Shown: positions 1 through 12,299, numbered from the stretch's first letter. The stretch is DNA of 54,057 nt from Klebsormidium nitens (GCA_000708835.1 DF237537.1:1-54057); one strand, 5' to 3'. Notes: generated by a model from the sequence alone, not told the origin. Numbers and translations: made by a program.

Positions 1-382
1 GGAACGCTTACTTCTGTTCCCTCTACTATCCAAAGGGCGTCAAAATCACAACACCAACTGAAACCCGTGCCAAACGAATCAATGAAAAACTTAGTCTGCC
101 TGCCAAGGTTGCTTTGTAGTCCAGAAGAATGAGCCGTGAAAGACCCTTTCACGAGCTTCAAAAACACGAACACCACACTATAATGACAGCTCCCGTATCC
201 GCACAGAAGCAAAGTAGCCGAGACGGAAGGGTGTTCAAGCGACGGCATTCCGACGTTTTCTGTTGTGGTAGCTAGGATTGAAAGGATCTAGACCGACTTC
301 GAAGAAAGGACAAAATGATATTTCTTGCTGGAACCAACTGATCCATCTCAAAACTCGAACCTTTTGTCCTCATTTGCGTCAG
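1..382. other. No gene resolved; probable intron or upstream part of the cysteine-rich gene
   Basis: I see no convincing coding exon here. The stretch ends in a plausible splice acceptor (GCGTCAG at 376-382) in front of the first recognisable exon of the cysteine-rich gene. It may therefore hold the unseen signal-peptide exon and its intron. A short ATG-initiated reading at 82 (MKNLVCLPR) is followed by AAG|GT and could be a signal-peptide start, but it is too short to support. Confidence 0.3.
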
Positions 383-1384
383 GTGATTGTTCCAGACACC
401 AGTCTGGTCTGTGATCCGTTGGGATCCGCACCCAACCAATGCTTCAGCGCGGATGGATCCACCTCGATTTGCTGCTCCGGGCAGGTGCGTTTCCTCTCTT
501 CTTTTTCTTCCCCTCTCTTTTCTCCTTCCCAAAACTTGCTTGTGCTGCTTCGCGTCGTGTTACTGCACAAAGAGGCGCGCTTCCTCTAGTGCTGTCTTAC
601 ACTGTCTTACACTCTCCTCGCCGATTGTCCACCGGAAAAGATAGCTTTTCCTTGTGGTTTAAGGAGACGTGGCTGATTCGACTCTGTTGCGAAGTGTTAC
701 TGTGTTGCGAACTATTACGAACTGTCACTCTGTTGCTGCGCCAACCGAGTAAGCTCCCTCTCCTTTATTCCCATTCATTGGCTTGACCGCCTTTGTGCGC
801 TGCCCCCGACGAGCGCGCGCGAGCGCGCTTCGTGCTATTTCCAGAACTATTCGGCCAATTCACTTCCATCTACTGCCCAGTATAAAGCGGAGCTTCTTTC
901 CTTACTCTGATTTAGTTGCTTCGTGTTACTCTGTTCCGCGAGCGGGTGTGATCTTGAACACGTCTGTTTTCATCTGCAGTGCCGCTCAACCCCCTCCGCC
1001 GTTCCGTCCTGTGCCGACGGATCACCGGGCATACCCAGCGTTACCGGTTCGCCCGCCCCGGTTCCAACCGGCGCCGGTACCACCTCCCCGGTTCCAACCA
1101 CATCTGCCCCGGTCCCAACCACGTCTGTGCCCGTACCAACCACAAATGCCCCGGTTCCCTCCACTCTTCCCCCGTCTGCTACTTTGGCGCCCGGGGGAAC
1201 TTGTGACCCGAGCTCCGCTCGACCAACCAGTGCTTCAATTCCGCCGGATCTGCTTCCGTTTGTTGCCCCGGGGCTTGCTCCTCGACGCCCGGGGCTTCGC
1301 CCACGTGTGCCTAATGTGCAGGTGCTACGTGTTGCTCTCGCAAGAGCGTTCAGTTCTGATCATGAAGAGAGAGAGATGAGGTAG
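383..1384 (+). CDS. Cysteine-rich, PVPTT-repeat (secreted/wall-type) protein, 3' part, with a frame break
   Basis: I do not recognise the family. Two exons are visible: 383-484 (acceptor GTCAG before it, donor CAG|GTGCGT) and 980 onward (acceptor CTGCAG). Joined, they give a cysteine module with the order CDP, NQCF, SADGSTSICC, GQC and PSCA. A linker of PVPTTS/APVPTTS repeats follows, and then a second copy of the module (CDP, NQCF, SAGSASVCCPGAC, PTCA). The second module is split between two frames. CDP lies in the frame that runs on to a stop at 1384. NQCF to the natural-looking TAA at 1312-1314 lies one base out. The second copy has 29 bases from the CDP cysteine codon to the NQC cysteine codon, where the first has 30, so one base has been lost. 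Paired cysteines and a Pro/Thr linker suggest an extracellular, O-glycosylated protein. That is inference. The N-terminus is not identified. Confidence 0.5.
485..979 (+). other. Intron of the cysteine-rich gene
   Basis: It starts GTGCGT and ends CTGCAG, and it joins phase-0 codons so that CCSGQ continues into CRSTP. It is rich in T and C. It contains several variants of a TTGCTTCGTGTTACTCTGTT-like phrase (near 545, 685 and 917), so it includes low-grade internal repetition. Confidence 0.45.
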
Positions 1385-3087
1385 TGGCCTGGAGTCCACA
1401 GTCTGACGTCAAAAAGCGGGTACCTTGTCGCCACAAACTTGGTATTAGCAGTCTTCCGCGAAGCAGTCAACTGTGGTAGCGGTTTGATGATAGGAGTCAA
1501 AAGGGACGCCCTCTGAAGAGCTAAGCGTACTTTAACGCACTGTTTCCATCAGGGAAGCTCGACGTCGGTCGCCCAGTTTGCAACAATTCACACCGTACGG
1601 AGCCTCGTTGCCCTTCGTGCAACTGGAGTCGCGTCGAGGGGCGTAGAACTTCCTTCCAATAAAGATCGCTTGGTTGCCAACATGAGCGCTGTAGTCAAAG
1701 TGTGTTCTTAGACAAGATTTCAGGTATGCTACTTCCAAGAGCTACAATTCAAGCTGTTGCAGCGAAAGCAGACTTCCAGACTTGGACTGGATTTGTCGTG
1801 CCGGAGACCCGACCAGACCTTGACGACAATTTTGGAGCGCAGAGGTGGGCCGCGTGCAATGACGGAAGATCGACGTAAGCAGGAGCTAGCTTACGTTTAC
1901 GACTTCCAGTTTGCAGGGGTTTTCGGGCGCACGTTGTTAAACTAGCTAGCTCTTCCTTTTCTTGATGCTTCGCATCATTCGATTGACTCGTTTCGCCTTT
2001 CTGAACGTCCGATCACGACGGCGGCTCTCGTCATGCATCATTCAGTGTCACGTGTACTACTTGTGATCAGAAACCACATGACAGTGACCTGACTTCTAAT
2101 CACTCGCGCCTTTAACCGGCAGCGGGCCTGGCGAACTAAAATGGAGACCAAGAACTTAGAATCGCACGGGCCGCATGCAGGCAATAATCTTGTCGTCCGA
2201 CGTCAGATCGCCTCCAGATACATCCCAGCAATCACTTGAACGTCATTTTGCTAATGCAACATGGCATGCAGCTTAGTACGGTACCTATGGACTCTATGCA
2301 GGATTACAGCGCCGGCCAATTGTTGCATGATTCACAAAGTCTTATGCAACTTACAAATGGTGCCAGTCAGTCGGACTCAGCAGCTTAGGTCACTGCGAGT
2401 GAATGATCATCTGCGCGCATGATCAGTGCTTCTACTTCAGATGATGTATTTGAGGTTTGCTGGTATAAGAACAATCAAGCCGTGAAATAACCAATGAGAC
2501 GGCCGCTGAGTCCTCTGACAACGATTGGTGGATTGCGGGCCGCGGCCGCCCATATAACCCCATTGGCGATTCCAAAGAAGCGCACGCGGGTATCAATCAC
2601 ATATGGTGCGCGTAACATCCCTGAATTTGCCTGGGCCCACAGGCTGCCAATCAGGATCATTTGGCATGGGATCATCATCGCCCCATGCCTTTGCCAGATA
2701 CGCACGGGCTTAAAAAGAAGTCGCAACCAATAGATTTGAAGCTGCACTGTGGCAGCTAGTATAGTGCGCAGGCGGCCGCACTCAGTCACTGATCCATGCA
2801 GCACGTACGGAACGCGAACTTAAGGGCTATGCTCTTTCAAGTAGGATTATATAAAGGCCTTTCAAGCGTCCTGGAATGCGGCCAGCACAGTAACCATTAA
2901 GCTAGGTACCACACTGATACTGCCGCTAGCTCCATCATTTGCTGTTTCAAGTTTCATTTCGTGCACTGGCATATTAACAATCTTTTTCAAATTGGCAATG
3001 AGGGCTTTCCAACTCGAAGAACCAGTAGGACGGACCCTCCCCTTTTTCCAGTAGCCACAACCAAGTTCTGGCTGGCGTTCATCCGTT
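1385..3087. other. Intergenic DNA, nothing supported
   Basis: Between the cysteine-rich gene and the 3' end of the CCDC113-like gene I see only short open frames with no recognisable domain and no consistent splice structure. Confidence 0.4.
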
Positions 3088-6000
3088 TTACCGGTCCGCC
3101 GGGAGCGGGGTCGTCCGCATGGACCCGGCCAGGTTCATCTTGCTCCCCGGCCGGCTGCTTCCCCCTGTCAACCCCGCCTGCCTTCGCGTGCGCTTCACGT
3201 CCATCTCCACGATCTCCACCTGTGACAATCCAAGAAGATCTCGCGATTAAGGTTTTGAGGGCTGGCTAGCTTGCAGACCGATGCTCGCTCCATGCCGAGC
3301 GAAAAATACGAGTTACATAGGGGCAATTGCGACAATTAGTTCACGAGCTTGGTTCTATAGGGACTGTCGACGATTCTGGAGAAGCAGCTTGGCTCGGGCC
3401 CCGCTTCCAGTCTTACGACTGGTCGCGCAGGACGGATTTTGGCCCTCGGAGGTCTGAAAGTTCATCCGTTCATCCGTTCATCATTCGTTACAATCTGGCA
3501 GCGTTCCCTGCACGCCGTTCCGCTTCCAGTCAAAGGAGTCCCTCTCCGAACCTTTTGCCTTGGTTATCAAGCTCACTGACTCTTCGCTCGTCACCACCGC
3601 CAGGAACTGACATGGAGCCACCTGTAACCCTTAAAACGACGTGAGCACTGAGGACCATATAACTCCGCTTATCCGGCCGCGTTTCCACTCACCTTCCGCT
3701 CCTATCCGACGAGCTTCCGATTCAGCTTCGCAACCCATACGCAGCTCGAAGCACTTGTAATACGTCCACAGCTCCGGATGATAGATTCCTAGGCGTTTCA
3801 CTGGGGAGCTTGTGACAGTCGCCCCAAGCTTCCGGCTCATTCCGCTCACCTTCCGCTCCCAGTCGACGGACTTCTTCTCCAGCTCCGCCACTTTTGCTTT
3901 CAGCTTGATGTAGTCCATCACGCACGGCAGCTCCGGGTCCTCTTGCTGCTTCTTCAGCGCCGCCTGCCGGTCCTGCGCGGCCGCCTGCGCGGGGTTCACA
4001 GGGTTTTGACTTCAGGATTGTTAGCAGCGTTTAGCGTCGCCTGGTGATCCTGTGCGGCCGCCTGCACGGTTAGGGGTTTAAGAGGCCAGCCAGAGCTTCA
4101 AAAGTAAAAGCATAGCGTTTCATTGGCCCTGCGCCGCTGCTGCGTTATCGACCTTTCCGCTGCGTCTTCAGCGCTGCCTGCCGGTTCTGCGCGGCCGCCT
4201 GCGGGGTTCAGGGTCTTCGAGTTGGGATTCTAGAAGGAATCCCTAGGCGTCCGCCTGGGGGATTGATTCTCTTTCATAGGGGTTTAGATTTTCGCGTCGC
4301 CACCTGACGCTTCGCGAGGCCGCCTGCCAAATGAAGGGTTTTGGGGTATGGAATTTACAAGTTCCACGTGTCAAACAGAGCTTTGAAGACTGCAGTGCGG
4401 CGCGACGGGGTCAAACAAGCTCCGAATCAGAACCCGGTGCAGAAAAACACTCTTGGACCAGGTTCCTTACTGCAGCATTCTATGGAGGCGAACTCCAATG
4501 AGATAACGTCGAAGGCCTGGAGACGATAAAAGCCAAGAGATTACTGTTCGGTGAAGGTGCGAAGCGCATGGGCTTTGAGTTGTCGATCCCAGTTAGATCG
4601 TTCTCGCCATCGCACCAAAGCTTCAATTCGCAGAAGAGATTTTGGGTCTCTGAAGAACTTCTGTCGGTCGAAGCGGTGCAAGCCGAGCTTTCCCTTGATA
4701 CATCCGCTACCCGTATGATTAGCACAGGTGACCTGCGGATTCAAAAGGCGGATCGCCCGCCCTCTTACCTTCTCATCGCCAATGGTCAGAATCTCCTTCT
4801 CGTACCGACTCAGCAGCTCGCGCTTCTCCGCCATCGTCTTGGCGAGCCACGTGCCCTGCCACGTCAGCCCGCTGAGCTTCTTTTTGAGCGTGTTGAGGAT
4901 CTGCGAAGCGCATTGATGTAGTCACGGGGCTTCAATTGATCTGCATGTTTTTTAATTATCAGGCAATGGGGCTGATCATGGGTTCTGACAGTTGGCCGTG
5001 TGGGAGTGTCATGAGAGGTTCTTGAAAATCGGAAACCTCGGCTTCTAGTCAAAGTTCGACGCAAGATAGGATTGTCCTGATCCATAGCTCTAAAAGTACT
5101 TGACGGGTATAAATAGCTTACTAAGAACGCAAGCTTAGCACCTTGTTGGTCCAGAGTCGCGCACTTAATCCGCACTACTAAGGTATCTTTCACCTATGAT
5201 CAAGCGCGCTTGCGCTCGCTCGCGGGTCGCTGAAAGCGACCGAATCTTTTGCTACGACTCGCGTCATTGCCGGGAAAGCTCCCGGCCCATCCGCTCACCT
5301 GTAGCGTCCTTGCTGCCGTCAACTTCAGCTTGATGAGCTCAGCATTACGCTCCTCGACTTTCTCCAGGAACTGCTGGTTCTGGATCTTGAGTTGGTCGAA
5401 ATCGACGGTGTTGAGCACCTCGCCCATTTCCTCCTTCTGCTGCAGACTGGACTCAACCTTGCTGATCTGGAGAAAGCAGGGAAAGGGAGAAAGTCAATAA
5501 GAAGCGGGACGTGTTTTGCTCAAGACCTGCCTGTCTCAGCTCTGTTAGAATATTGTGAAAGCAGGAACGCAAGAAGGTCACATGGAAGCCGGTAGGCCGG
5601 TAACTCAACCTTGCTGATTTGAAGAAAGCAGGGAAAGGAAGAAAATCGGTCAGAAGCGGGACGAGTTCTGCTAGAGAGCTCATTCAGCCTTGCTGATCTG
5701 GAAAAAAGCAGAGAACGCAAGCTTGAAGCGGGACGAGTTCCGCTCGAGAGCTACCTCAATCTCGCTGTCGTGGAAAAGGAGGGAACGCAAGATGGTCACA
5801 CAGAAGTGGGAAGACCTTTGCTGAACCGCAGACTGAACTCTGCTAAAATTATGAAAGCAGGGAAACGCAAGAAAGTCAGTCAGAAGTAGGACGAGTGTAA
5901 AGAGCTATCACAAGCAATGGAAGGCGAACGTGGAGTTGAGACAACGTTTCTGAGATCCCCGTTGGCTACGTTTCTCCTTTGGCTCCATAAAGCGTTGGTT

Positions 6001-7802
6001 CAGGACGGCTGTCGTAGAGTGTCTCGGTCAATTCGCCGTAACTTCAGAGTCTCCTTCAGTGCACCATTCCAGTCGTGCGACTCTTCCTCGTCGTCTTTTG
6101 ACGTTTCTGAGTCTCAATAACCATTATCCGAGTGTATCAATGAACGGAAAAGGGTAGAGTCTGGTCTTGGTGGAGATCGAGTTAGGAGTCATGCCTCCAT
6201 AGTCGGTAAGAAAAAGCAGGGGGAGAGAAGCTCTCTCAAGCCAAGGGGTTCGGGCAGCCACGGTATCGTATCGACCCTCGGCTCTTCGCTGCCAAATCTC
6301 CCCAACAGTGTGACATTTGCTTTACAGAGCGAATTGCCGAATACGGATCCCCGCCATGTAATCCGCTACTTGTTTTTCTCTCCTGTTCCTTGACTGCCCA
6401 AGCAACAGGCAGAAGTATCACACGCACCTGAATCTTTAGAGACGCGTTCTTCAACCGCAACTTTTCCACCGTCGAGTCTCGCTCCCGGAAACGATCTTCG
6501 AAGTACCTGAGAAAAAGCAAATGCAGTCCTTCAGCCGGACTTTTTGTAACTCCTAGGTCGAAACAGAGAGTTTCGGACAAGACTACCGGGAATTTTGGTA
6601 CAGCAGGCACAAGCTACCAGCTCGATTGAAAAGTGATGCACAGACGGCCCTCCATCGTTTCCGCTTAGCATGCTGAAGCAACAACAAACCTGCTGTGCGT
6701 TACCTTTGATAAAGCTTGCCAGGTGTCCTTAAATCATCGATTCTGTCAACTGAAACCAGTGGCCACCATTACGCTGTTACTTTCTTCCTCCGCATATGTC
6801 CATTTTTCAAGAAATCCTGTTGGAGAAAGACGTCCAGGATTTACCCACTGAATGTCCACACTTTAGCTCAGGCACAAAGAAGCCTTTCTTGTGAGAGCGT
6901 TCACTCACTTCAGCACCTTCTCGGCCATGGTCTTTCCCGTCTGCCCGTTCTGCCCCCCCATAACGACATCCCTCCGGAACTCATATGATTCTTTCTTCGT
7001 CTGAGCAATGCTGACGTCAGCTTCCTCCAACAACGCCTTTAGATCCTCGAGCGTGCGCTCGCTTTCTTGCCGCACCCGCTGCGTTTCTTCCCTGATCACT
7101 TCGATCTCAGCGCAGGCAATCTCGTACTTCTCATCCATTGTCAGGAGGCGCTCCTCTCTTTTTCGGTCCTCTACAGCTTTCTTCTTAGGGCTGCGCTTCC
7201 GCCCCCCCAGGGGTTCATCCAGATCGGCGCCGGAGGTCCCAGCAGGGGTGACACGCTGCAGGTAAAAGTAGCCCCCCATCTGTGACTGATATCCTAGAAG
7301 GGCTTTTTGACGTGATTTCAAAAAGGGACACACTGGAGTGGTTGTATTGCGAGTTTGAACCTGGGTGACCAATGAACAGAACTTTTCCCTGAAAAAGTTC
7401 CTTCAAGATACCAGAAAGGTGTATGAGCTATGCAGCTCCCATTTGAGCTTGCAACGAGAATAGGAAATTCACATGCTAATAGTCCTGTAGGCAATGTTCC
7501 TCCATAGCACATATATGCATGCACTTTATACGCAAGTCAGCCTTGTACCTTGTGCTGAGTGTCAATACATCAGGAGTTTACCTGCAAGTAACCTTTTGAG
7601 AGCTGGTCCTCCTTCTCAGAAGCTGAATCACCAGAGTCCAGCATTGAATGGATCAAATGATTTTGCATACCTGCAAGTACGCTTCTAACAGCTGGTTCTC
7701 TTTCTCCAGATGCTCATTTGCTTTCTCCAGCTCATCGAGCTCAGCAGCCAGGTCACTCGGCGGTCCCACATCCTCAGGGGCTGCTTCCGCTGTGTCGTCC
7801 AT
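3088..7802 (-). CDS. CCDC113: CCDC113/FAP263-like axonemal coiled-coil protein, seven exons
   Basis: Exons in coding order on the minus strand are 7802-7671, 7255-6909, 6506-6428, 5466-5299, 4900-4769, 3984-3850 and 3219-3088. All junctions are GT-AG and in phase. They give 374 aa, close to the roughly 377 aa of animal CCDC113. The N-terminal 44 residues hold a short coiled coil (ELDELEKANEHLEKENQLLE). Residues 45-160 hold the family stretch with KASYEF-like YEFRRDVV, the TGKTMAEKVLKYFED block and RLKNASLKIQ. Residues about 195-242 carry KEEMGEVLNTVDFDQLKI and EERNAELIKLKLTA. The last part has VMDYIKLKAKVAELEKK and DWERKVEIVEM. These match CCDC113 (Chlamydomonas FAP263), known as a ciliary axoneme component that works with CCDC96. 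Predicted role: axonemal assembly or motility in flagellated cells. ATG 7802 is chosen because it opens the exon that continues the coiled coil. The start of the third-from-last block (3984 versus 3975) is uncertain by three codons. The gene diverges from PPR-like gene A. Confidence 0.9.
3985..4345 (-). repeat. Array of decayed copies of the 5' edge of CCDC113 exon 6
   Basis: The exon 6 acceptor region (plus strand near 3955-4000: CGCCTGCCGGTCCTGCGCGG, CCGCCTGCGC, then GGGGTTCA) recurs in degraded form. Copies lie near 4030-4062 (CGCCTGGTGATCCTGTGCGG, CCGCCTGCAC), near 4165-4212 (GCTGCCTGCCGGTTCTGCGC, GGCCGCCTGC, GGGGTTCA) and near 4292-4330 (CGCCACCTGACGC, GAGGCCGCCTGCC). Spacing is about 130 bp. 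The copies lie inside the intron upstream of the exon and include the acceptor AG. A single extra copy of the exon 6 donor edge lies near 3680-3715. Confidence 0.65.
5467..5910 (-). repeat. Array of decayed copies of the 5' edge of CCDC113 exon 4
   Basis: The plus-strand phrase ACTCAACCTTGCTGATCTGG followed by AGAAAGCAGGGAAAGGGAG marks the true exon 4 acceptor (5450-5490). It recurs near 5603-5645, 5685-5720, 5750-5795 and 5830-5875. Each copy is followed by a variant of CAGAAGCGGGACGAGTTCTG. The copies sit in the intron immediately upstream of exon 4, and spacing is about 75-150 bp. Confidence 0.65.
7571..7740 (-). repeat. Duplicated 3' edge of CCDC113 exon 1
   Basis: The true donor edge of exon 1 (plus strand ATACCTGCAAGTACGCTTCT at 7668-7687, then AACAGCTGGTTCTCTTTCTC) has one decayed copy 90-100 bp into the intron (TTACCTGCAAGTAACCTTTT at about 7577-7596, then GAGAGCTGGTCCTCCTTCTC). 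The copy keeps a GT donor on the minus strand. Confidence 0.65.
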
Positions 7803-8858
7803 TTTCTCTGGCACTTCTATGTGCAGGTTTCAGCACAGATTTTGAAGAGCCACTCTATCACGATGCTTGTCAAAAGCTTGTAAAGCTTGCAGGAGAACGT
7901 GCAGGGAGTCTGCGAGTACGTGATTCAGGTAGTGTGGACCTCCGAGCTCAAGATACGCTGAAGCAGGTGAGTAACGTTAAGCCAGCCCGAGGTGCAGCTG
8001 CAAGGTGCATATGTCTATGTTCCGCAGCAATTGCTGAGTGTACACAGTAATAGCAATCAGCTTTGAGTTCTCCACTCTTGCCGAAAGAGCTTGTGAAGAC
8101 CCTGATTCACATTGCCACTTTTCACCAAAACAAGCTTGGATGAAACCTGTAAAACCAGACCTTACTGGACCGGTGAAACAATGGATTGTCAAGATGCGAA
8201 TTGTTTTCTCCTGCAGCTGGGATCTCTTGACTTGCTGACCTGCTACTGACATCAGTGATACATATGGACGGACAACCAGCTACGCCCTACAGGCTACCGT
8301 ACAGCACTCCCTACACAAAAAATACCTTCTCCGTCCCAATATTGACCATGCTGCTCCAGGCTACAGCTCAGCAGGCAGCACTGAGCACGCGATTTCAATT
8401 GTTTGCTAATACAATACATTTTTTGCAAATGGATCAGCACAAGCAAAAAGGAAGCAAAAGAGTAGCGGATTGTGCGCGCGCAATACCTATTGAGAAGCGG
8501 AAGCAATCCGGCAACTAACTTGCTTATAGATTGCCAGGTGGCGCGCGTTAGACCGTCTTGCAAACCAAGAAGCATCTTAGAACCGTCGATTCACCATTCA
8601 CTCACAATCACTGACTACCAATCATACGTAAATGCACTGTGCCACACAGTGAAGTGCAACATGGCGTGCAAATTGCAATGTTGCAGCTCTGATCAGAGCC
8701 TCATGAGCTCAGCTTCAAGTTCAATGCTACCTTTAAGTTTTGGGACGCTTTAGGAGGGACTAAGGTCGGAAAGCGTGGGGAAAGCAGCTTAGAAGGAGCA
8801 AAGGGGGCCCGCACTTGGTTGCGAGAGAATCAAGAATCAGGAACGCATAACATGTCAG
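7803..8858. promoter_or_regulatory. Divergent intergenic region and 5'UTR of PPR-like gene A
   Basis: This lies between the start codon of the minus-strand CCDC113 gene and the plus-strand PPR-like gene, so both promoters should be here. I cannot point to a convincing TATA element. The right end (about 8,750-8,858) is probably the non-coding first exon of PPR-like gene A, because it ends in a good donor (TCAG|GTGAGC). No coding exon is recognised. Confidence 0.4.
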
Positions 8859-9415
8859 GTGAGCTGGGAGCATAGTAAATTGCACTTGTTTTGCTGAGGT
8901 GGTTTGGATCCTTTTGATATCTTTGTTGCAGCGAACTCTGAGTACCTAACAATCTAACGATCTTGAATAGTTTGTTGGCACGCCAGGGAAAACCCCCGGA
9001 AAACCACTAAAGAGCGGCTCCTTTGGAATGTCTGACGTTGAAGAAATGTGGAAGAATTTTAGCCACATTGGCATCTGGGCTACTTAAATGCACTTATCTT
9101 GATCTTCTAATGGAGCACTAGCAAGTCAGGCGCTGATTTGCAAAGTCAAGAGATTCTGAGACTTCTTGCCTCTCGCCATGTCAGATTGTCAAATTGTAAG
9201 GGGGTTCCATGAGCTTTCAGTTTTCTTTGGAAGGGCCTGAGAAGCGGTTTGCTTTCATAGGGAACACCCCCCTCAGGTCAATCATATGGCCTCAAAAGCT
9301 GATTGCAAAAGAGTCGATATCTGCTTCGATGCTCTCCATTTCTATCTAGTCCCACTAGGTGCTCCCTGAATGCCAAAATTGATGGTGTTGATAAGCCCCC
9401 CTTTTGCTCATGCAG
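8859..9415 (+). other. Probable 5'UTR intron of PPR-like gene A
   Basis: The donor is CATGTCAG|GTGAGC and the acceptor is TCATGCAG|AGCTGCACAAAGC. The paralogue at 27.4 kb has a matching arrangement (GATATGTGCAG|AGTGG.GCAAAGC before its ATG, donor TGCCAG|GTAAGC). Conservation of the layout between paralogues is the main support. Confidence 0.45.
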
Positions 9416-9511
9416 AGCTGCACAAAGCAAATAGCTGTGGCGTTAACCCTGCGTTGATTCATCCAGCAATGCTACGGTTCTTACTCCTGTGGAGTCCGCT
9501 CCTGAGGTGAT

Positions 9512-12299
9512 ATGGCGCTCAATCTGTTTGCCCGTTCCTTGAGCTGGGGGGGCCGCACTTTGCGACAGGCAGTGCGTCCAATTGGCATTGTGCACTTCGA
9601 TGCTGGCTGTCATTTGGGGTCAGAGGGCAATGGGACCAACTCAATGCAGGACCCAGGCAGCAGTGGACGGTTCTTATCTCCCAGGCCGCCGTCAGAATGT
9701 ATTGGCGTTTGCCGCCCCGCTGCTTTTTCGGTGGCTGTCCCAGCTTACACGTTTGCAACAATGGCTGCAAAACAGGGTGTGGGAGTAGAGGCGCAGGAAA
9801 GTGAAGTGGCAAGGGAGAAAAGGAATCAGGCAAGTAAAGAGTTGAGGGATGGCTGGGGCGCCCAGGAAGGTTCAGAAAGACTCGGTCCTCAGAGGCCAAA
9901 AAGTGCGAAAGAGGCGAGGCATCAGTGGGTCAGCATCACCCAGGCGTTTTATCAGCGGCTCAAAGGGTGGCCTGTGGATGTAGATCTTCATGAGAAGCTC
10001 AAAGATAGTAAGGTGTTTGGAGTGAAGATCAATGAAAGGCTTGTCCGGTCGATTCTGCACCTTCTTGGGAATAGGGGAAGCCGTCACAGTGTTATCAGAT
10101 TCCCTTTTTGGAAATCTGGCGAGTCCTCTCTTGCTATGAAAGATCTCCGCTCTACGGATGATGATATCGAATGCAGCCTAGACGACGGGCTACGAGCTCT
10201 GAACATTTTCAACTGGCAGCAGAGCCAGAACACCGAGACGCCTCAACTGATGCTGCTGAATCCACTTTTCAAGGTGCTTTGTCGGGCTCGCATGGACAAC
10301 GAGCTTAGAGTCATCTGGAACACTTACAAAGTGCATGCAACACATGATCGTTTTCTTGTCGCGGACGCGTGCAAGGCTTTTTTTGATAGGGGACTTTATG
10401 AGGAGGCCTTAGCGGTGCATAGTGAAGCATTGAAGAACAATTGGGCAGTTCTTCCAAGAGGGCATGACTATGCAGTCCAAGCAATGCATGCAAAGCATGC
10501 CCATCCAAAGCAGATCTGGATGTTGTACAAGCGGGCAGTACAATCCACAGGCTGGGGGCTTTTAGAACCTGGATATGTGATCCTTCTGAAAGCGGGAGTT
10601 TCCATTGAACCAATTCTTAGCTTAAAACATAGAGATATCGATCGCCTGCTGGCTCGACTGATCGACGCTCTCTCATTGTTGGAGCGAAGAGATGAGGCTG
10701 CTGTGGTTGTAGACAGATTGCTTAAGCGAAAGAAAGCAATCAAGGTTGAAATCTATGTTCGGATTTTAATGGTTCTCATTAGAAACAATTTCAAGGACGA
10801 AGCGCAGATGCTGGCAAAAGTCCAAAATGAGAAGCACGGTGTGAGTTTGGATGCTGCTTTAATCTACACAACCAGCCGAGAACTGGAATGGGTTGGTGTC
10901 AAAGCTAATGAGCTCTTGTCAACTTTGGAGGGACCACACCGAACGAGCATTTCAGTACAAGCTGCTCTTATTATACGATGTTTTTACCCACTGAAATTGG
11001 TAGATAAGATGTGGGAGGTGAGTTCTTCTTAATCTCTATCTTCCAAGCGGATAGGCGATGCAGCCGTAGCCGTGCCATACTTTATGCTTGGAGCACAGAC
11101 GTATTCATTGGACTGCTGGATGAGACTTTGCGCGTATGGCTCCATGCCCGTTGCTTTTCAAATTGTAACTTGTGAGTGATCTTTGTAGTCAATGTCAAAG
11201 TTGCCTTACTTTTGAACATAGCATGTTAGGATTTGAGAATCTGGCTCTTAGGACACAGCTTCCATTTATTATAGACGTAAGTTGTAGGGCTGGATACAAG
11301 GTTGATTGCTAGGCGTCTACACGTAGTCCAGGTGTATGTTCTGTTTAGGCTCCCTGACTACCTCACTTGCAATGAAGTAGTATCTTTCATTTCCTAGCTG
11401 CCTAACTCAAAGTTATACACAGGCCCCGACCCAAGTACTACCATGTACCCCTGTAACTAACCCCGTGCAGGCTTACCAGCTGGGCAAGCAGTTTGAAGGT
11501 ACCTTCAGCCCCGAAGTTGTTCGGTACATGCTGTACGCCCTTACAAGGGCAGACAGAATACCGCACGTAGAGGAGGTGCTCGCGGATTATTACCGGAGTC
11601 TTGATGCGAGCGCACTTTCTCACAGCATGACGGTAATTGGGGAAAGCGTCTTCCATTGGTGAGCTGCGTGTAGGCTTCGTATCCACTTTGCGTTGGGTTA
11701 GTGATCCGCCAGGGTTTCATAAATGTCCATGGGCCCAGCTCAAGATCTCATTTTCGTTACCCGTTTTCTTGTCATCGGAGTCTTTGCTTCTTCAACGTGA
11801 CCTTTCAAGAAAGTTCCACTACATGCCGCCTTGACCTAAGGTGCCAGCTTCGAGGGCAGTGCAAGCACACGATTGCCATTCTCACATCACCAGTAGTTCT
11901 GATTGCATCATGGCCGGGTATTTAAGCACAAATCCGGATTTGTAGAACATTTAGAACGACCCACTTTTCACCATCACATTAACCGCAGGTGGCAGATACC
12001 ATTTCTTGACTAAATAGTGCCTACTTTGAAGTGCCTCTGAAGGAAACTGATTCTGATTCTCACGTGTTGTGTTCAGCTTATTTGAAATGTATATAAGGGC
12101 CGGGCAATCTGACAAGGTTGTCGAGATGTTCAAGGAGATGGTCATGAGGAAGCTTCACATACGACCATACTTTTCTCTCGCTTGGTATAAAAGGTTGCGG
12201 AAACATGGCTACCATAAGGAGGCGGAGCAGCTGAAAGCACTCTCGGTTAAGAGGAGACGGTCAAACAAGGTCCAGCTTAAATCGGTGTACAAATATTAG
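9512..12299 (+). CDS. PPR-like organellar helical-repeat protein (gene A)
   Basis: Coding exons are 9512-11017, 11471-11658 and 12077-12299, giving 638 aa. Donors are GAG|GTGAGT and TG|GTGAGC, acceptors are GTGCAG and TTCAG, and the phases are consistent. The first 40 residues (MALNLFARSLSWGGRTLRQA) are Arg/Ser-rich with few acids, like a mitochondrial or plastid targeting peptide. The body from about residue 135 is all-helical, with helix pairs such as ALNIFNWQQ and EALAVHSEALKN. The C-terminal exon reads like classic PPR units (FEMYIRAGQSDKVVEMFKEM, then HGYHKEAEQL). PPR proteins bind organellar RNA in processing, stability or translation. The specific target cannot be told. The basic tail (KRRRSNK) could add RNA affinity. 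A paralogue with the same three-exon design lies 18 kb downstream. The family assignment is by pattern, so it could be another alpha-solenoid class. Confidence 0.75.

Noticed and set aside
2475-2804. A 109-aa minus-strand frame
   Set aside because: No domain, no splice context, and an overlapping frame of similar length on the other strand; probably chance.
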